DNA from: Adhaeribacter rhizoryzae
GTDB taxonomy: Bacteria; Bacteroidota; Bacteroidia; Cytophagales; Hymenobacteraceae
Reading direction: 5' to 3'
Assembly (NCBI RefSeq): GCF_008629685.1
Contig: NZ_VWSF01000004.1
Span: forward strand, 186,001 to 250,000
Length of the DNA: 64,000 bases
Below, piece by piece: positions 26,937 through 36,009 of this stretch. The notes below the pieces were generated by a model that did no database searches, had not been told where the DNA came from, and saw only the letters and a program-made list of their open reading frames with translations. The translations under genes and the position numbers were made by a program. Within the stretch, counting starts at the first letter, position 1. Each line of letters opens with the position of its first letter.

Positions 26937-28076
26937 TTACAACAGCAAAGTATCTACGCGATGCGCATGAACCATGCCTTCACAAGCCGACCAAGCAAAG
27001 ATGGTAAAGCGACCATCCTGAGACGCAACCAGCGCTAAAGCGTCGCGCTGGTCGTGTACAAACTGCGCCGCAGATAAGTGCCGGGTACCGCCATTCGTAG
27101 CCGGATGAATAACTTTGGGCTGAATACCCAGTACTGGTTCCGTTACAATTATTTCATTTACCGGATTCATGCCTTCGGGGCGGCCAATTTTGGCGCCAAA
27201 AGCCAGTAACTCGTACTGGTCACTAATAATGGTGGCACCGTCTACGGCGGTTAAACCCGCTACGCCTTCAATGGCGTGGCGTAAAGTAGCTTGCCATTGT
27301 GCCTGGCTTTTTTCTGCTGCGTTTTGTTGCATTAATTCCGAAATGCCTAAATACGCGGGTGCAATACCGTAAGGCATGGGCCGGATAATAGAATTTTGCC
27401 AGTCCGAAGAACCAGTTGGTACCACCAGCAACGAGCCTCCCCGTCCATGGGCCCGCATCGAAATGGCAAGCTGAATAAGTACGTTGGTAGATTGATTCCA
27501 GGCAGAAGTTGTTGGGAAACCAAGTAGCGAGGTAAGCAGTGCCGGACAATCCGGTAGTTTTCCGCTGCGTTCATCCACTATTTTTATTTGCTCGCCTTTT
27601 AATACCGCTATGTTGGCAAATTTACCGAAACCATCCAGGTGGCGGTGTTTAACCACCAATAAACCCGGTTCTACTACTTCCAGCACAAAACACAAGCCCG
27701 GAATTTGGCGGGTAGTACCCCATATATATAATTCTTTACCATCGGCCCAAATGCCCAAATGAATGCCGGGCCGCTCTACGGCCGGCGCTAATTTGGTCAG
27801 AATTTCTGGTGTCAGGCGCAGTCTTTTTTCAAATAACATGGGCTGACCAGACATTTCGGGCGCTAAATAAGCCAGCGAAATTTTCGGTGCATGTCCTTCT
27901 TCGCGCCGTAAACTTGCCCAAAAGGTAATATCAATAATGGCCTGAATAATAGGAGCCGGAATTTCGGGCGCCAATTGCGTGTGCCCAATATTCCGGGCCT
28001 CTATATGGTGCTGCGCAAAATTCTTTTCAATGGCTATTGCTACTTCACGGGCTGCCTGGTACGTAATTTTATTCAT
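26937..28076 (-). CDS. DACNV-sensor diadenylate cyclase-like protein
   Basis: 379 aa. The C-terminal third has the DisA_N/diadenylate cyclase core: VDGATIISDQYELLAFGAKI with the DGA motif at 279-281, and GTRHLSAAQFVHDQRDALAL with RH at 332-333, standing where cyclases have RHR. The stretch then runs LVASQDGRFTIFAW. The N-terminal two thirds fit the DACNV sensor domain that Burroughs and colleagues linked to such cyclases in Bacteroidota; I recall this rather than having searched it. The RHR is RHL here, so catalysis is uncertain. If active it makes c-di-AMP or a related nucleotide. No phosphodiesterase or effector is adjacent. The gene stands alone with a clear 90-base gap upstream. Confidence 0.75.
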   Translation of the reverse strand: MNKITYQAAREVAIAIEKNFAQHHIEARNIGHTQLAPEIPAPIIQAIIDITFWASLRREEGHAPKISLAYLAPEMSGQPMLFEKRLRLTPEILTKLAPAVERPGIHLGIWADGKELYIWGTTRQIPGLCFVLEVVEPGLLVVKHRHLDGFGKFANIAVLKGEQIKIVDERSGKLPDCPALLTSLLGFPTTSAWNQSTNVLIQLAISMRAHGRGGSLLVVPTGSSDWQNSIIRPMPYGIAPAYLGISELMQQNAAEKSQAQWQATLRHAIEGVAGLTAVDGATIISDQYELLAFGAKIGRPEGMNPVNEIIVTEPVLGIQPKVIHPATNGGTRHLSAAQFVHDQRDALALVASQDGRFTIFAWSACEGMVHAHRVDTLLL

Positions 28077-28291
28077 CTTAATTCTTTAACTAAGGGCATC
28101 TGTAAACTACCTGCCCAAATTAAAGTTTAATATTATGGGTAAATCAAAGAAAAACCTAAACCTTTCGTCGGCTGTTTGGGGCGGCAGCCAGGTACCTTTA
28201 TCTGTTATAAATTTAATATTTTCTGCTTAACATAATGTTGCTAATATTTTCATTAAACCTAATTCCTAACTAAGACTAACCCCACAAAGAA

Positions 28292-28322
28292 AATGCCTTC
28301 AGATATCTAACCTGAAGGCATT
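28292..28322 (-). terminator. Terminator of the small secreted protein gene
   Basis: Arms AATGCCTTCAG (28292-28302) and CTGAAGGCATT (28312-28322) form a perfect 11-bp stem. On the minus strand the stem is followed by TTTTCTTTG. It lies 22 bases past the stop of the 28344 gene. Confidence 0.75.
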
Positions 28323-28343
28323 CTGCAATAAAGATTTACGCTG

Positions 28344-28928
28344 CTACTTTTTGGTGTACACGTAAGTATCATTTACTTCGCCGTTTGGCGTAGTGGTAGC
28401 ATAATTAATGGTCAGCTCTCCGGGGCCTTTGGCGGTATCCCATACTTCCGTAGAATTCATGGTGGTTTCGTTGCCATCGCGGTTAAATGTTATGGCTGAA
28501 TTAATTGTAAGCGATTTTTCATCCGCAGACCATTTGGCAGTCGATTTCTTTTTAACCATACCATCAAAAAACTTGTTTTCGGTTTCTTTTCCGTCCAGGG
28601 TAATTTTTTCATCTATCGTAAAATCTTGTCCATCAGGGGTTTGTCCGGTGCGGGAAATTGTTATATCAGTGGCACTTTGCGTTACTTTTAGCTGATTAAA
28701 AATAATGCGCATTTGTCCTTCGCTCAGTTTACTTTTCTCTTTACTCATAGTCCATTCTCCGGCAAAATTGTTTTTGGCAAAACGGGCCGAGGTAAGTATA
28801 AACATAAGCAATAAAGCCGTTAGGCAAAGGCCGGTATAATACCGCAGGTTCCAGAATTGATTGTTCGGATTCATTTTCATTTTTGGTGGAGTTATGATTT
28901 TATCCAGAAAATGTAAGAATAATTTCAT
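28344..28928 (-). CDS. Secreted lipocalin-like protein of unknown function
   Basis: 194 aa from the upstream ATG; in-frame ATGs at 28880 (MKMNPNNQFW) and 28874 also put the hydrophobic segment YYTGLCLTALLLMFILTSARF in a sensible place, and I cannot decide between them. The mature part (from about NNFAGEWTMSKEKSKLSEG) is a series of beta strands with FAGEWTMSKEKS at the start, similar to lipocalin-type domains that open with xGxW. VTQSATDITISRTG and STEVWDTAKGPGEL are repeats of the same strand-turn pattern. Role not recognised. It is divergent from the cytochrome/VCBS lipoprotein, with about 65 bases between them, so shared regulation is possible. Confidence 0.6.
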   Translation of the reverse strand: MKLFLHFLDKIITPPKMKMNPNNQFWNLRYYTGLCLTALLLMFILTSARFAKNNFAGEWTMSKEKSKLSEGQMRIIFNQLKVTQSATDITISRTGQTPDGQDFTIDEKITLDGKETENKFFDGMVKKKSTAKWSADEKSLTINSAITFNRDGNETTMNSTEVWDTAKGPGELTINYATTTPNGEVNDTYVYTKK

Positions 28929-28994
28929 TAACGTAATAATAAAATATTATTTATTTCTGAAGTAGTAGTTTTGGGTTGGCGTAAGTTTAGCGGC

Positions 28995-30581
28995 ATGTTG
29001 TTCTCTAAAAAATTAAATATTCTTTTTGTTGGGGTAATATTAGCGGCTTGTGGTGGTCCGGGCCAAACCGGTATTAACAATGGCTTTACGCTTTCAGAAA
29101 ATGTTTCGGCTAAGAACTTGCAGGCAGGCCGCCGGTTAGCTAAACAGCGGTGCCAAAGCTGCCACGCGTTTCCGGAACCTGATTTGCTGGATAAAGAAAG
29201 TTGGGAACGGTATGTATTGCCCACCATGGGTTACCGCATGGGGCTGTATCACCGCAATTCATTAAAAGCAATTGGTATCCGGAGTGAATTTATGGAAAGC
29301 GGATTTGCAGGCGAACTGGTTTTACAAGCCAATATTTTCCCCGAAGAACCTACCATAAGCAATAATGATTTTCAGAAAATTACCGACTATTATTTAACAA
29401 TGGCTCCGGCAAAGCCCCTTCCTCCGGCCCATAAACCAGCAATATTGCCCACCTTAACCTTATTCCGGCCCCACTACCCTGCCCTGCCTTATCGCCCTGC
29501 CAGTACTACCCTGGTTAAAATAGATTCTGTTAACCACCAGGTTTACCTGGGTTTAGCGCAGTCCAATACTTTACTAACGCTAAATAAACAAGGTGAAATA
29601 TTAAAAACCTTACCCCTAAACCAGGCTGCATCCAATATGCTGTTACGGCCCGAAGGTCAATATATTTTAAACATGGGAAGCTTTTTCCCGTCGGATGCCC
29701 CTACTGGTAGCTTAACTTTTTATGCTGAAAAAAATAAGAAATCGCGGCAAATATTAAAAGGTCTGCAGCGACCGGTGCAGGCGCAATTCGCCGATTTAAA
29801 TCAAGACAACCGCGAAGATATATTAGTATGTGAGTTTGGCAACCAAACCGGTAGCCTAAGCTGGTACGAAAATACCCCAACTAAAAATTACCAGAAGCAC
29901 CTGTTAAAAAATTCGCCGGGAGCAACGCGCGCGTATGTGCAGGACTTAAACGGCGATCGCCAACCTGATATTATTGCTTTAATGGCGCAAGGCAACGAAG
30001 GAATATTTATTTATTATAATGAAGGCCAGGGCCGCTTTCGCGAAGAACAAGTGTTGCGGTTCTCGCCGGCTATGGGTTCCAGTTATTTTGAATTGGTTGA
30101 TTTTAACCACGATGGCTATTTAGATATTTTGTATACCGCCGGCGATAATGCCGATTTTGCTCCTATTCCCAAGCGCTACCACGGCATTAGAATTTACCTG
30201 AACAATGGGCAGAACCAATTTTCGGAAGCTTATTTTTTCCCCCAGAATGGCTCCTACAAAGCCACCGCCGCCGATTTCGACAATGATGGTGATCTGGATA
30301 TTGCCGCCATTGCTTTTTATGCCCGCTTCCAGGAAAATCTTGCCGAGGGTTTTGTATACCTCCAAAACGAAGGCAATTTAAAATTTAAGGCTTTCACTTT
30401 TAAAGGCAGCAACCGCGGCCGCTGGCTTACTTTAGATAAAGGCGATTTAGATGGTGATGGTGATTTGGATTTAATTTTAGGTTCTTTTGTGTTAAAAACC
30501 AAACTGGCTTCCGAAGCACAAAACCAGGAATGGGCCACCCAAGGCCCGGTTGCCGTTATTCTGGAAAATAAAAGCCGGTAA
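28995..30581 (+). CDS. Cytochrome c-type VCBS/FG-GAP repeat lipoprotein
   Basis: 528 aa from the ATG at 28995; an earlier TTG (28971) is possible but the ATG places the lipobox LFVGVILAAC correctly. Next comes a c-type haem site, KQRCQSCHAFPEPDLL, near residues 50-65, with MGYRMGLYH about 25 residues later as a candidate distal ligand. The remainder is a seven-bladed propeller with FG-GAP/VCBS calcium loops: DLNQDNREDILV, DLNGDRQPDIIA, DFNHDGYLDILY, DFDNDGDLDIAA and DLDGDGDLDLILG. Similar proteins are often found with TonB receptors or enzymes of outer-membrane redox systems. A surface electron-transfer or binding role is likely; the partner is not in this window. Confidence 0.82.
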   Translation: MLFSKKLNILFVGVILAACGGPGQTGINNGFTLSENVSAKNLQAGRRLAKQRCQSCHAFPEPDLLDKESWERYVLPTMGYRMGLYHRNSLKAIGIRSEFMESGFAGELVLQANIFPEEPTISNNDFQKITDYYLTMAPAKPLPPAHKPAILPTLTLFRPHYPALPYRPASTTLVKIDSVNHQVYLGLAQSNTLLTLNKQGEILKTLPLNQAASNMLLRPEGQYILNMGSFFPSDAPTGSLTFYAEKNKKSRQILKGLQRPVQAQFADLNQDNREDILVCEFGNQTGSLSWYENTPTKNYQKHLLKNSPGATRAYVQDLNGDRQPDIIALMAQGNEGIFIYYNEGQGRFREEQVLRFSPAMGSSYFELVDFNHDGYLDILYTAGDNADFAPIPKRYHGIRIYLNNGQNQFSEAYFFPQNGSYKATAADFDNDGDLDIAAIAFYARFQENLAEGFVYLQNEGNLKFKAFTFKGSNRGRWLTLDKGDLDGDGDLDLILGSFVLKTKLASEAQNQEWATQGPVAVILENKSR

Positions 30582-30927
30582 TATTTTGCTTTAGTTCTAG
30601 CAGGCTTGCAACCTTCACCTAATGCTGCGGGTCTGACTATTAACGTAAACTTATTTGCTTATAAATAGTGCTTTGAAATATTGGCAAGTTAGATCTGAAA
30701 CATCTGCTTTGGTAATTATTTTAGGGTGAAACCTGAAATACGTCTAGGTTTTGCTTGTGTACCAAAAGGCTTATGTATTTGCCAGAATACTTATTTTTAA
30801 GTATTGATTTTCAGTAACATAACTGGTATTTTTGAATTAATCTGTGCTGTTCAAATATTCCGGCTTCCCGGAAATTTTGCAGCCCAGCAATTAATATTTC
30901 CGCAACCCTAATTATCTAAACACCTTT
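30582..30927. other. Intergenic region
   Basis: About 345 bases. No coding sense, RNA gene or hairpin was recognised. The promoter of the next gene is expected here. Confidence 0.35.
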
Positions 30928-31590
30928 TTGAAAACTATGAAAAATTTAAAAATTGCCTTCGTGGCAGCTGCTTTTGCCGCCTTTTCTCTTCCGGCTACCG
31001 CCCAAATGGTAAATGCTACCGAGCCTATTGTTTTATCCGTTGATGGTTATGTGGTTACAGCGGCTCAGGACACCCTGAAAGGCCAGGTGGCTGCCCGCGT
31101 GGTAAATAATTACGTTACCACCATTATGTTTAAAGACGCAAAAGGCGCTAAAACCAAGTACACGGCCAACGATGTAGTAGCTTACGGCCAGAAAAGGCCC
31201 AAACTGCTCCGCGACTACAACGATTTAACCTCTGTAGATAAAAATTATTTACACTACGAAAGCATTGAGCACCCTACCAAAGCCGGCAAAAAGGTTTTTG
31301 CCGAACGCCTCATGAATGGTAGCCGCATTAAAATATTCGACAACCCTACGGGATCGGAAAGCTCCACGAACGTTGCCGGCTTTAAGTTAAAAGAGAACGA
31401 ATCGAGCTATGTGGTTTATAAACAGGGAAGCAAACCTTTTATTCTTAGAAAGAGAAAGTACGAAGATGAGTTTGCCGCTTTGTTTGGCGACTGCGCCGAA
31501 TTTATGAGCTACGCCAAAGATAAGCCTGAGCTCAAGAAGTTTAACAATATTGGGGCAGTAATCGAGAACTACAATAATCGCTGCCAATAA
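30928..31590 (+). CDS. Secreted protein of unknown function
   Basis: 220 aa. The signal peptide MKNLKIAFVAAAFAAFSLPATAQ is clear. The mature part is a set of beta strands (LSVDGYVVTAAQDTLKGQVAARVV, MFKDAKGAKTKYTANDVVAYGQ) followed by a C-terminal helix with LFGDCAEFMSYAKDKPELKKFNN. The repeated DTLxGxVxAR pattern occurs in many Bacteroidota exported proteins, with a YxxxDIxxY companion as here (KYTANDVVAYG). Two cysteines (CAEF and the final NRCQ) may bond. No function assigned. A good terminator follows, so it is probably transcribed alone. Confidence 0.7.
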   Translation: MKTMKNLKIAFVAAAFAAFSLPATAQMVNATEPIVLSVDGYVVTAAQDTLKGQVAARVVNNYVTTIMFKDAKGAKTKYTANDVVAYGQKRPKLLRDYNDLTSVDKNYLHYESIEHPTKAGKKVFAERLMNGSRIKIFDNPTGSESSTNVAGFKLKENESSYVVYKQGSKPFILRKRKYEDEFAALFGDCAEFMSYAKDKPELKKFNNIGAVIENYNNRCQ

Positions 31591-31613
31591 TAAATAAATC
31601 CAACTAAGTTCCG

Positions 31614-31655
31614 CAGAGCCTGTTACCCCAAAGTAGCAGGCTCTGTTGTTTTTAA
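31614..31655 (+). terminator. Rho-independent terminator
   Basis: Stem CAGAGCCTG (31614-31622) with CAGGCTCTG (31637-31645), then TTGTTTTT. It ends the 30928 transcript. Confidence 0.85.
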
Positions 31656-31793
31656 AATATTGCCTTTAGCCTGCTAAATATAACCCTGAAGCCGCAGGCG
31701 CAGTTTAATAGGGTTAAATCATTTCGCCCGATGAGCTTCATCATCTGGTGGCGGCATGCGCCGGATTAATTTCGCGCCAAAACGAGTGTTTCT

Positions 31794-33884
31794 ATGACCA
31801 AAAACATTTTTATTGCCACAGCCGAGCCCTATAGTGGTAAATCTATTGTAGCCTTGGGTTTGGTTAATATGCTGTTGGGCAAAGCCCAGAAAGTAGGTTA
31901 TTTTAAGCCCATTATTAATTTTAATCCGCACCAGAAACGCGATGTGCACATTGATACCATTCTGAGTTATTTTAATCTGCCAATCGCCTACGAAGATACT
32001 TTTGCTTTTACCGGCCAGGAAGTAATGCGCTTTATCGAAACCGGTAACCAGGGCGAAATTATTGATACGGTTATAACAAAATACAAACAACACGAAGAAA
32101 ATTACGATTTTACCATAATAGAAGGCAGCGATTTTCTGGGCCAGGGCCTTGCCTTTGAGTTTGATGCCAACGTAACCATTGCCAAAAATTTAGGTGCGCC
32201 GGTAATAATTGTAGTATCCGGCGAAAACAAAACCACCGCCCAGGTAATTCACGATGCGTTAACCGTGCTGCGCAATTTTGAAACCCGCGAAGTACAAGTA
32301 CTGGCTATTGTAGCGAATAAAGTTAAGCCCGACCAGGCCGATGATGTGCACCAGCTTTTATCGGTGCAGTTACCGCCGGAAATTATTTTGGCCGTAATAC
32401 CCGAAGATAAAAATTTGCTGAACCCCACCATGAAAGAAATTTACGAAAGCTTAGGCGGGAAATTGCTTTTTGGGGAACAACAGCTTACCAACCAGGTCGA
32501 TAATTTTGTAACCGGGGCCATGCAGGTACCCAACTTCCTGAATTATTTAAAAGATAATTTATTGATTGTAACCCCCGGCGACCGCGGCGATATTATTGTA
32601 TGTGCGCTGGTGGCCAATATTTCGGTGAACTACCCTAAAATTGCGGGCATTGTACTCACGGCGGGCGTAGAACCCGAAGAACCCATTTTGCGCCTGATAG
32701 AAGGTTTGGAAAGCGTAGTACCTATTATTGCGGTAGAATCCGGCACCTTCCACACCACTACCCAGATTGGCGCTATTAAATCGCGGATTACCGCCGATAA
32801 TACCAAAAAAATAGAATTAGCCATTAATACTTTTGAGCGGTTTGTCGATATAAAAGCCCTGGACGAAAAAATAATTACCTATAAATCAGAAGGCATAACG
32901 CCCCACATGTTTCAGTACCAACTGGTAAAATGGGCCAAAAGCCGCCGGAAACACATTGTGCTGCCCGAAGGCAACGACGACCGCATTCTGAAAGCTGCTG
33001 CCCGGTTAATTAATCAGGATATTGTGGATTTAACTATTCTGGGTGATCCGGCCCAGATAGCTGCCGCAGTTAAACGGCTGGGCTTAAATTTGGATATAAG
33101 CCGCATGCGCATAATAGATCCGGCGCATTCAGCATATTACGAAGATTATGTGCATACCTTTTACGAGCTCCGGAAAAACAAAAATGTAGAACTCGAAATG
33201 GCCTACGACCTCATGACGGATGTTTCTTATTTTGGCACCATGATGGTGTACAAAGGCCACGCCGACGGCATGGTTTCGGGGGCCGTACATACTACCCAGC
33301 ATACCATCCGGCCAGCCCTGCAATTTGTTAAAACCAAACCGGGCGTATCTATTGTTTCTTCGGTATTTTTTATGTGCCTGCCCGATCGGGTTTCGGTGTT
33401 TGGCGATTGTGCGGTTAACCCCAACCCTACCGCCGAGCAACTAGCCGAAATTGCTATTTCTTCGGCCGAAAGCAGCCAGCGCTTTGGCATTACCCCTCGG
33501 GTTGCTATGTTGTCGTACTCTTCTGGTACTTCCGGCGAAGGCGAAGAAGTAGAAAAAGTACGCCGTGCCACCGAAATCGTAAAACAAAAGCGGCCCGATT
33601 TATTAGTTGAAGGCCCGATTCAGTACGATGCCGCCGTTGACCCGGTGGTAGGCCGGCAAAAAATGCCTCAGTCCCAGGTGGCCGGCCAGGCCAGTGTTTT
33701 AATATTTCCGGATCTGAATACCGGTAACAACACCTACAAAGCCGTGCAGCGCGAAACCGGCGCTCTCGCTATTGGCCCCATGCTGCAAGGCCTGAACAAA
33801 CCCGTAAACGATTTAAGCCGGGGCTGCACCGTAGACGATATTTTTAATACCGTTATTATTACGGCTATTCAAAGTCAGGATTAA
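31794..33884 (+). CDS. pta: Phosphate acetyltransferase
   Basis: 696 aa long-form Pta, which makes acetyl phosphate from acetyl-CoA. The N-terminal region (1-230) is a dethiobiotin-synthase-like P-loop domain (TAEPYSGKSIVALGL near 9-23). A DRTGG-type regulatory domain follows (about 215-340; LIVTPGDRGDIIVCAL). The catalytic PTA_PTB domain occupies about 370-690 (RKHIVLPEGNDDRILKAA, VSGAVHTTQHTIRPALQ, VAMLSYSSGTSGEGEEVEKV, EGPIQYDAAVDP, GPMLQGLNKPVNDLSRG). All active-site blocks are present. The ackA gene starts 94 bases downstream, giving the usual acetate pathway operon for ATP production or acetate assimilation in the cytosol. Confidence 0.97.
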   Translation: MTKNIFIATAEPYSGKSIVALGLVNMLLGKAQKVGYFKPIINFNPHQKRDVHIDTILSYFNLPIAYEDTFAFTGQEVMRFIETGNQGEIIDTVITKYKQHEENYDFTIIEGSDFLGQGLAFEFDANVTIAKNLGAPVIIVVSGENKTTAQVIHDALTVLRNFETREVQVLAIVANKVKPDQADDVHQLLSVQLPPEIILAVIPEDKNLLNPTMKEIYESLGGKLLFGEQQLTNQVDNFVTGAMQVPNFLNYLKDNLLIVTPGDRGDIIVCALVANISVNYPKIAGIVLTAGVEPEEPILRLIEGLESVVPIIAVESGTFHTTTQIGAIKSRITADNTKKIELAINTFERFVDIKALDEKIITYKSEGITPHMFQYQLVKWAKSRRKHIVLPEGNDDRILKAAARLINQDIVDLTILGDPAQIAAAVKRLGLNLDISRMRIIDPAHSAYYEDYVHTFYELRKNKNVELEMAYDLMTDVSYFGTMMVYKGHADGMVSGAVHTTQHTIRPALQFVKTKPGVSIVSSVFFMCLPDRVSVFGDCAVNPNPTAEQLAEIAISSAESSQRFGITPRVAMLSYSSGTSGEGEEVEKVRRATEIVKQKRPDLLVEGPIQYDAAVDPVVGRQKMPQSQVAGQASVLIFPDLNTGNNTYKAVQRETGALAIGPMLQGLNKPVNDLSRGCTVDDIFNTVIITAIQSQD

Positions 33885-33978
33885 TTTTCCTGAGTTCGAA
33901 AGCAGCATTAATATTTAAAGTAGAATTTTCTAAAATAGCTTTACTGGTTGTAATACCCAGAGAAACTAAACCTTCGGC

Positions 33979-35187
33979 ATGAATATATTCGTTGTTAACT
34001 CCGGCAGCAGTTCCATTAAATACCAGTTGTTTAAATTACCCTCGCCTAACCCTATTTGCAGCGGCCTGATTGAACGTTTAGGACTGGAAAATTCCATTAT
34101 TACCCACAAAACCTATATAGATGGGAAAGAACGGGTAGTAAGGCGCACCCTGGATATGCTGGACCACGAAGCCGGATTGCAACAAGTAAAGTTTCTATTA
34201 ACCGACCTCAAAATAGGCGTTATTGAAAATCCCGAAGAAATTCAGGTAGTAGGTCACCGGGTAGTACACGGCGGCGAAAGTTTTTCGGCTACAGCCATTA
34301 TTACCAAAGCAGTTAAAGACGATATAAAAAAATTATTTCCTTTAGCGCCGCTCCACAACCCAGCCAATTTATTAGGCATAGAAGTAGCCGAAAAAATATT
34401 TACCAATGCCACCCAGGTGGCAGTTTTCGATACGGCTTTTCACCAGACTATGCCCGAAAAAGCTTTCCGGTATGCCCTTCCCGATTCTTTTTACTCCGAT
34501 TTAGGTATTCGGGTTTACGGCTTTCATGGCACCAGTCATAAGTACGTAGCCGAACAGGCAACGCAATATTTAGGCAAACCCAACAGCAAAATAATTACAG
34601 TACACCTGGGTAATGGCTGCAGCATGGCAGCCGTGCAAAACGGCAAATCAGTAGATACCAGCATGGGCTTTGGTCCCTTAAGTGGCTTAATCATGGGCAC
34701 CCGCTCCGGCGATATTGACCCCTCTGTTGTGTTTCATTTAATAAACCAGTTAGGCTACGATCCCGAACAAGTAAATATGCTGCTGAACCGACGCAGCGGA
34801 ATGCTGGGCCTTACCGGGCACAGCGATATGCGCGATATTACCAAAGCTATTGCAGCCGGTGACCAGCAGGCCCAACTGGCGTACCAATTATATGCTTACC
34901 GCATAAAAAAATATATAGGTGCTTATGCAGCGGTACTCAACGGCCTGGATGCATTGGTTTTTACCGCCGGTGTAGGCGAAAACGATGCACTGGTGCGGGA
35001 ATTGGTATGCCAGGATATGACTTACCTGGGTATTCAGTTAGATTTAGAAAAAAACCAAACAGCAGCTAATAATTTACGAGAAATTAACCACGCCCAGGCG
35101 CCGGTAAAAATATTGGTTATTCCCACCAACGAAGAACTCGAAATTGCCCAACAATGCAATGCTTTACTAACCAGCACAACTGCCTGA
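33979..35187 (+). CDS. ackA: Acetate kinase
   Basis: 402 aa. Converts acetyl phosphate and ADP to acetate and ATP. The opening NIFVVNSGSSSIKYQL is the acetokinase signature 1, and GFHGTSHKYVA with VGHRVVHGGE are signature 2 and the catalytic block. TRSGDIDPSVVF (with the essential Arg and Asp) and FTAGVGENDALVRE (the nucleotide-site GIGEN variant, Val for Ile) are also present. Length is normal. It follows pta on the same strand and forms with it the acetate-overflow pair. Confidence 0.97.
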   Translation: MNIFVVNSGSSSIKYQLFKLPSPNPICSGLIERLGLENSIITHKTYIDGKERVVRRTLDMLDHEAGLQQVKFLLTDLKIGVIENPEEIQVVGHRVVHGGESFSATAIITKAVKDDIKKLFPLAPLHNPANLLGIEVAEKIFTNATQVAVFDTAFHQTMPEKAFRYALPDSFYSDLGIRVYGFHGTSHKYVAEQATQYLGKPNSKIITVHLGNGCSMAAVQNGKSVDTSMGFGPLSGLIMGTRSGDIDPSVVFHLINQLGYDPEQVNMLLNRRSGMLGLTGHSDMRDITKAIAAGDQQAQLAYQLYAYRIKKYIGAYAAVLNGLDALVFTAGVGENDALVRELVCQDMTYLGIQLDLEKNQTAANNLREINHAQAPVKILVIPTNEELEIAQQCNALLTSTTA

Positions 35188-35218
35188 ACTAAAGAATTAT
35201 TGCCGGCTAGGTTAATAG

Positions 35219-35488
35219 TTATTTAATCACCGATTCTAAAACCTGCGCAATGGCCTGTAGCAGGGCAACATCCAGTTGTACACCTTTCTCTAACTGAGAC
35301 TGGTCTATTATTACCCGGTAATTTCTTTCTTCATCTGGCTCAAATATTACTTGTTGGCCGGTTACATCTACCTGTATTTTATGGATATAGCCACTTAAAA
35401 TTAACTTGCCAGTAAAAGAAAGCTCCTCCCCTTTGTAAGTAACCGGTATTTCTAATAGATTATCTGTGTCGTCCAAGGTATAAAGCAA
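35219..35488 (-). CDS. Short conserved hypothetical protein
   Basis: 89 aa, no signal peptide or membrane segment. Mostly beta strands (LEIPVTYKGEELSFTGKLIL, KIQVDVTGQQVIFEPDEERNYRVII) with a closing helix (LDVALLQAIAQVLESVI). Similar small proteins occur widely in Cytophagales without a known role. It runs convergently to ackA, with 31 bases between stops. The reading frame looks coding by its composition, but I recognise no family. Confidence 0.6.
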   Translation of the reverse strand: MLYTLDDTDNLLEIPVTYKGEELSFTGKLILSGYIHKIQVDVTGQQVIFEPDEERNYRVIIDQSQLEKGVQLDVALLQAIAQVLESVIK

Positions 35489-36009
35489 TTTGCAGGTATA
35501 AGGTAGGTATCAAAAAAAGCTTACATTTTTTTATTTAATAACCGCTAATGTAACAAAGCCTACGCTGTAGTAAAATTACGAAAGTAAATTTCATACCATT
35601 AGCAAATTAAAATATCTCCTGACTTTGAATTGCCCCTGACTTTAGTCAGGGGTATAATATATTTTTCAAAACCCGGGGCTAAAGCACCCGGGCAATACAA
35701 TGTTGCGCTTAACTGGCATGCCTACGCTATTAAACTGGCCAGCTTTGAAGAATTAATAGCTAAAGGTTATTATAATTTCTATAAGAATAATATTTATATA
35801 AATTTTAATAGGTTTTATGTTGTTTTTTGGTTAAATAATATTTACATTTATTTACCAGCTTTATTTTAATCACTTTCTTTACCGGTTCTATTTGCTCCGC
35901 TGTTAGTCTTTAATGGCTTATTAAACAGTCATTTATGGTGTCTTTCGCATTGCTGCGCTATTCTATGTAGCTATCTATTAATATTTGTAAATCTTTAAAG
36001 CCAATTATA
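35489..36009. other. Intergenic region with REP-like element
   Basis: About 520 bases. An open frame of 79 codons at 35630-35869 crosses the repeat and is not credible coding sequence. A REP-like palindromic element (listed separately) is the only structure. The region is otherwise very AT-rich. Confidence 0.5.
35630..35695. repeat. REP-like double-hairpin element
   Basis: The ends are inverted (TTGCCC at 35630-35635 and GGGCAA at 35690-35695). Inside are two palindromes: CCCCTGACTT/TAGTCAGGGG (35633-35652) and CCCGGGGCT-AAA-GCACCCGGG (35672-35692). This compact layout is typical of REP/BIME-like elements spread by a transposase. No other full copy was recognised in the window. Confidence 0.6.

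Noticed and set aside
35630..35869. Open frame of 79 codons after ackA
   Set aside because: It crosses the REP-like palindromes and ends in an AT-rich, asparagine/isoleucine-heavy stretch; no start signal or homology seen.
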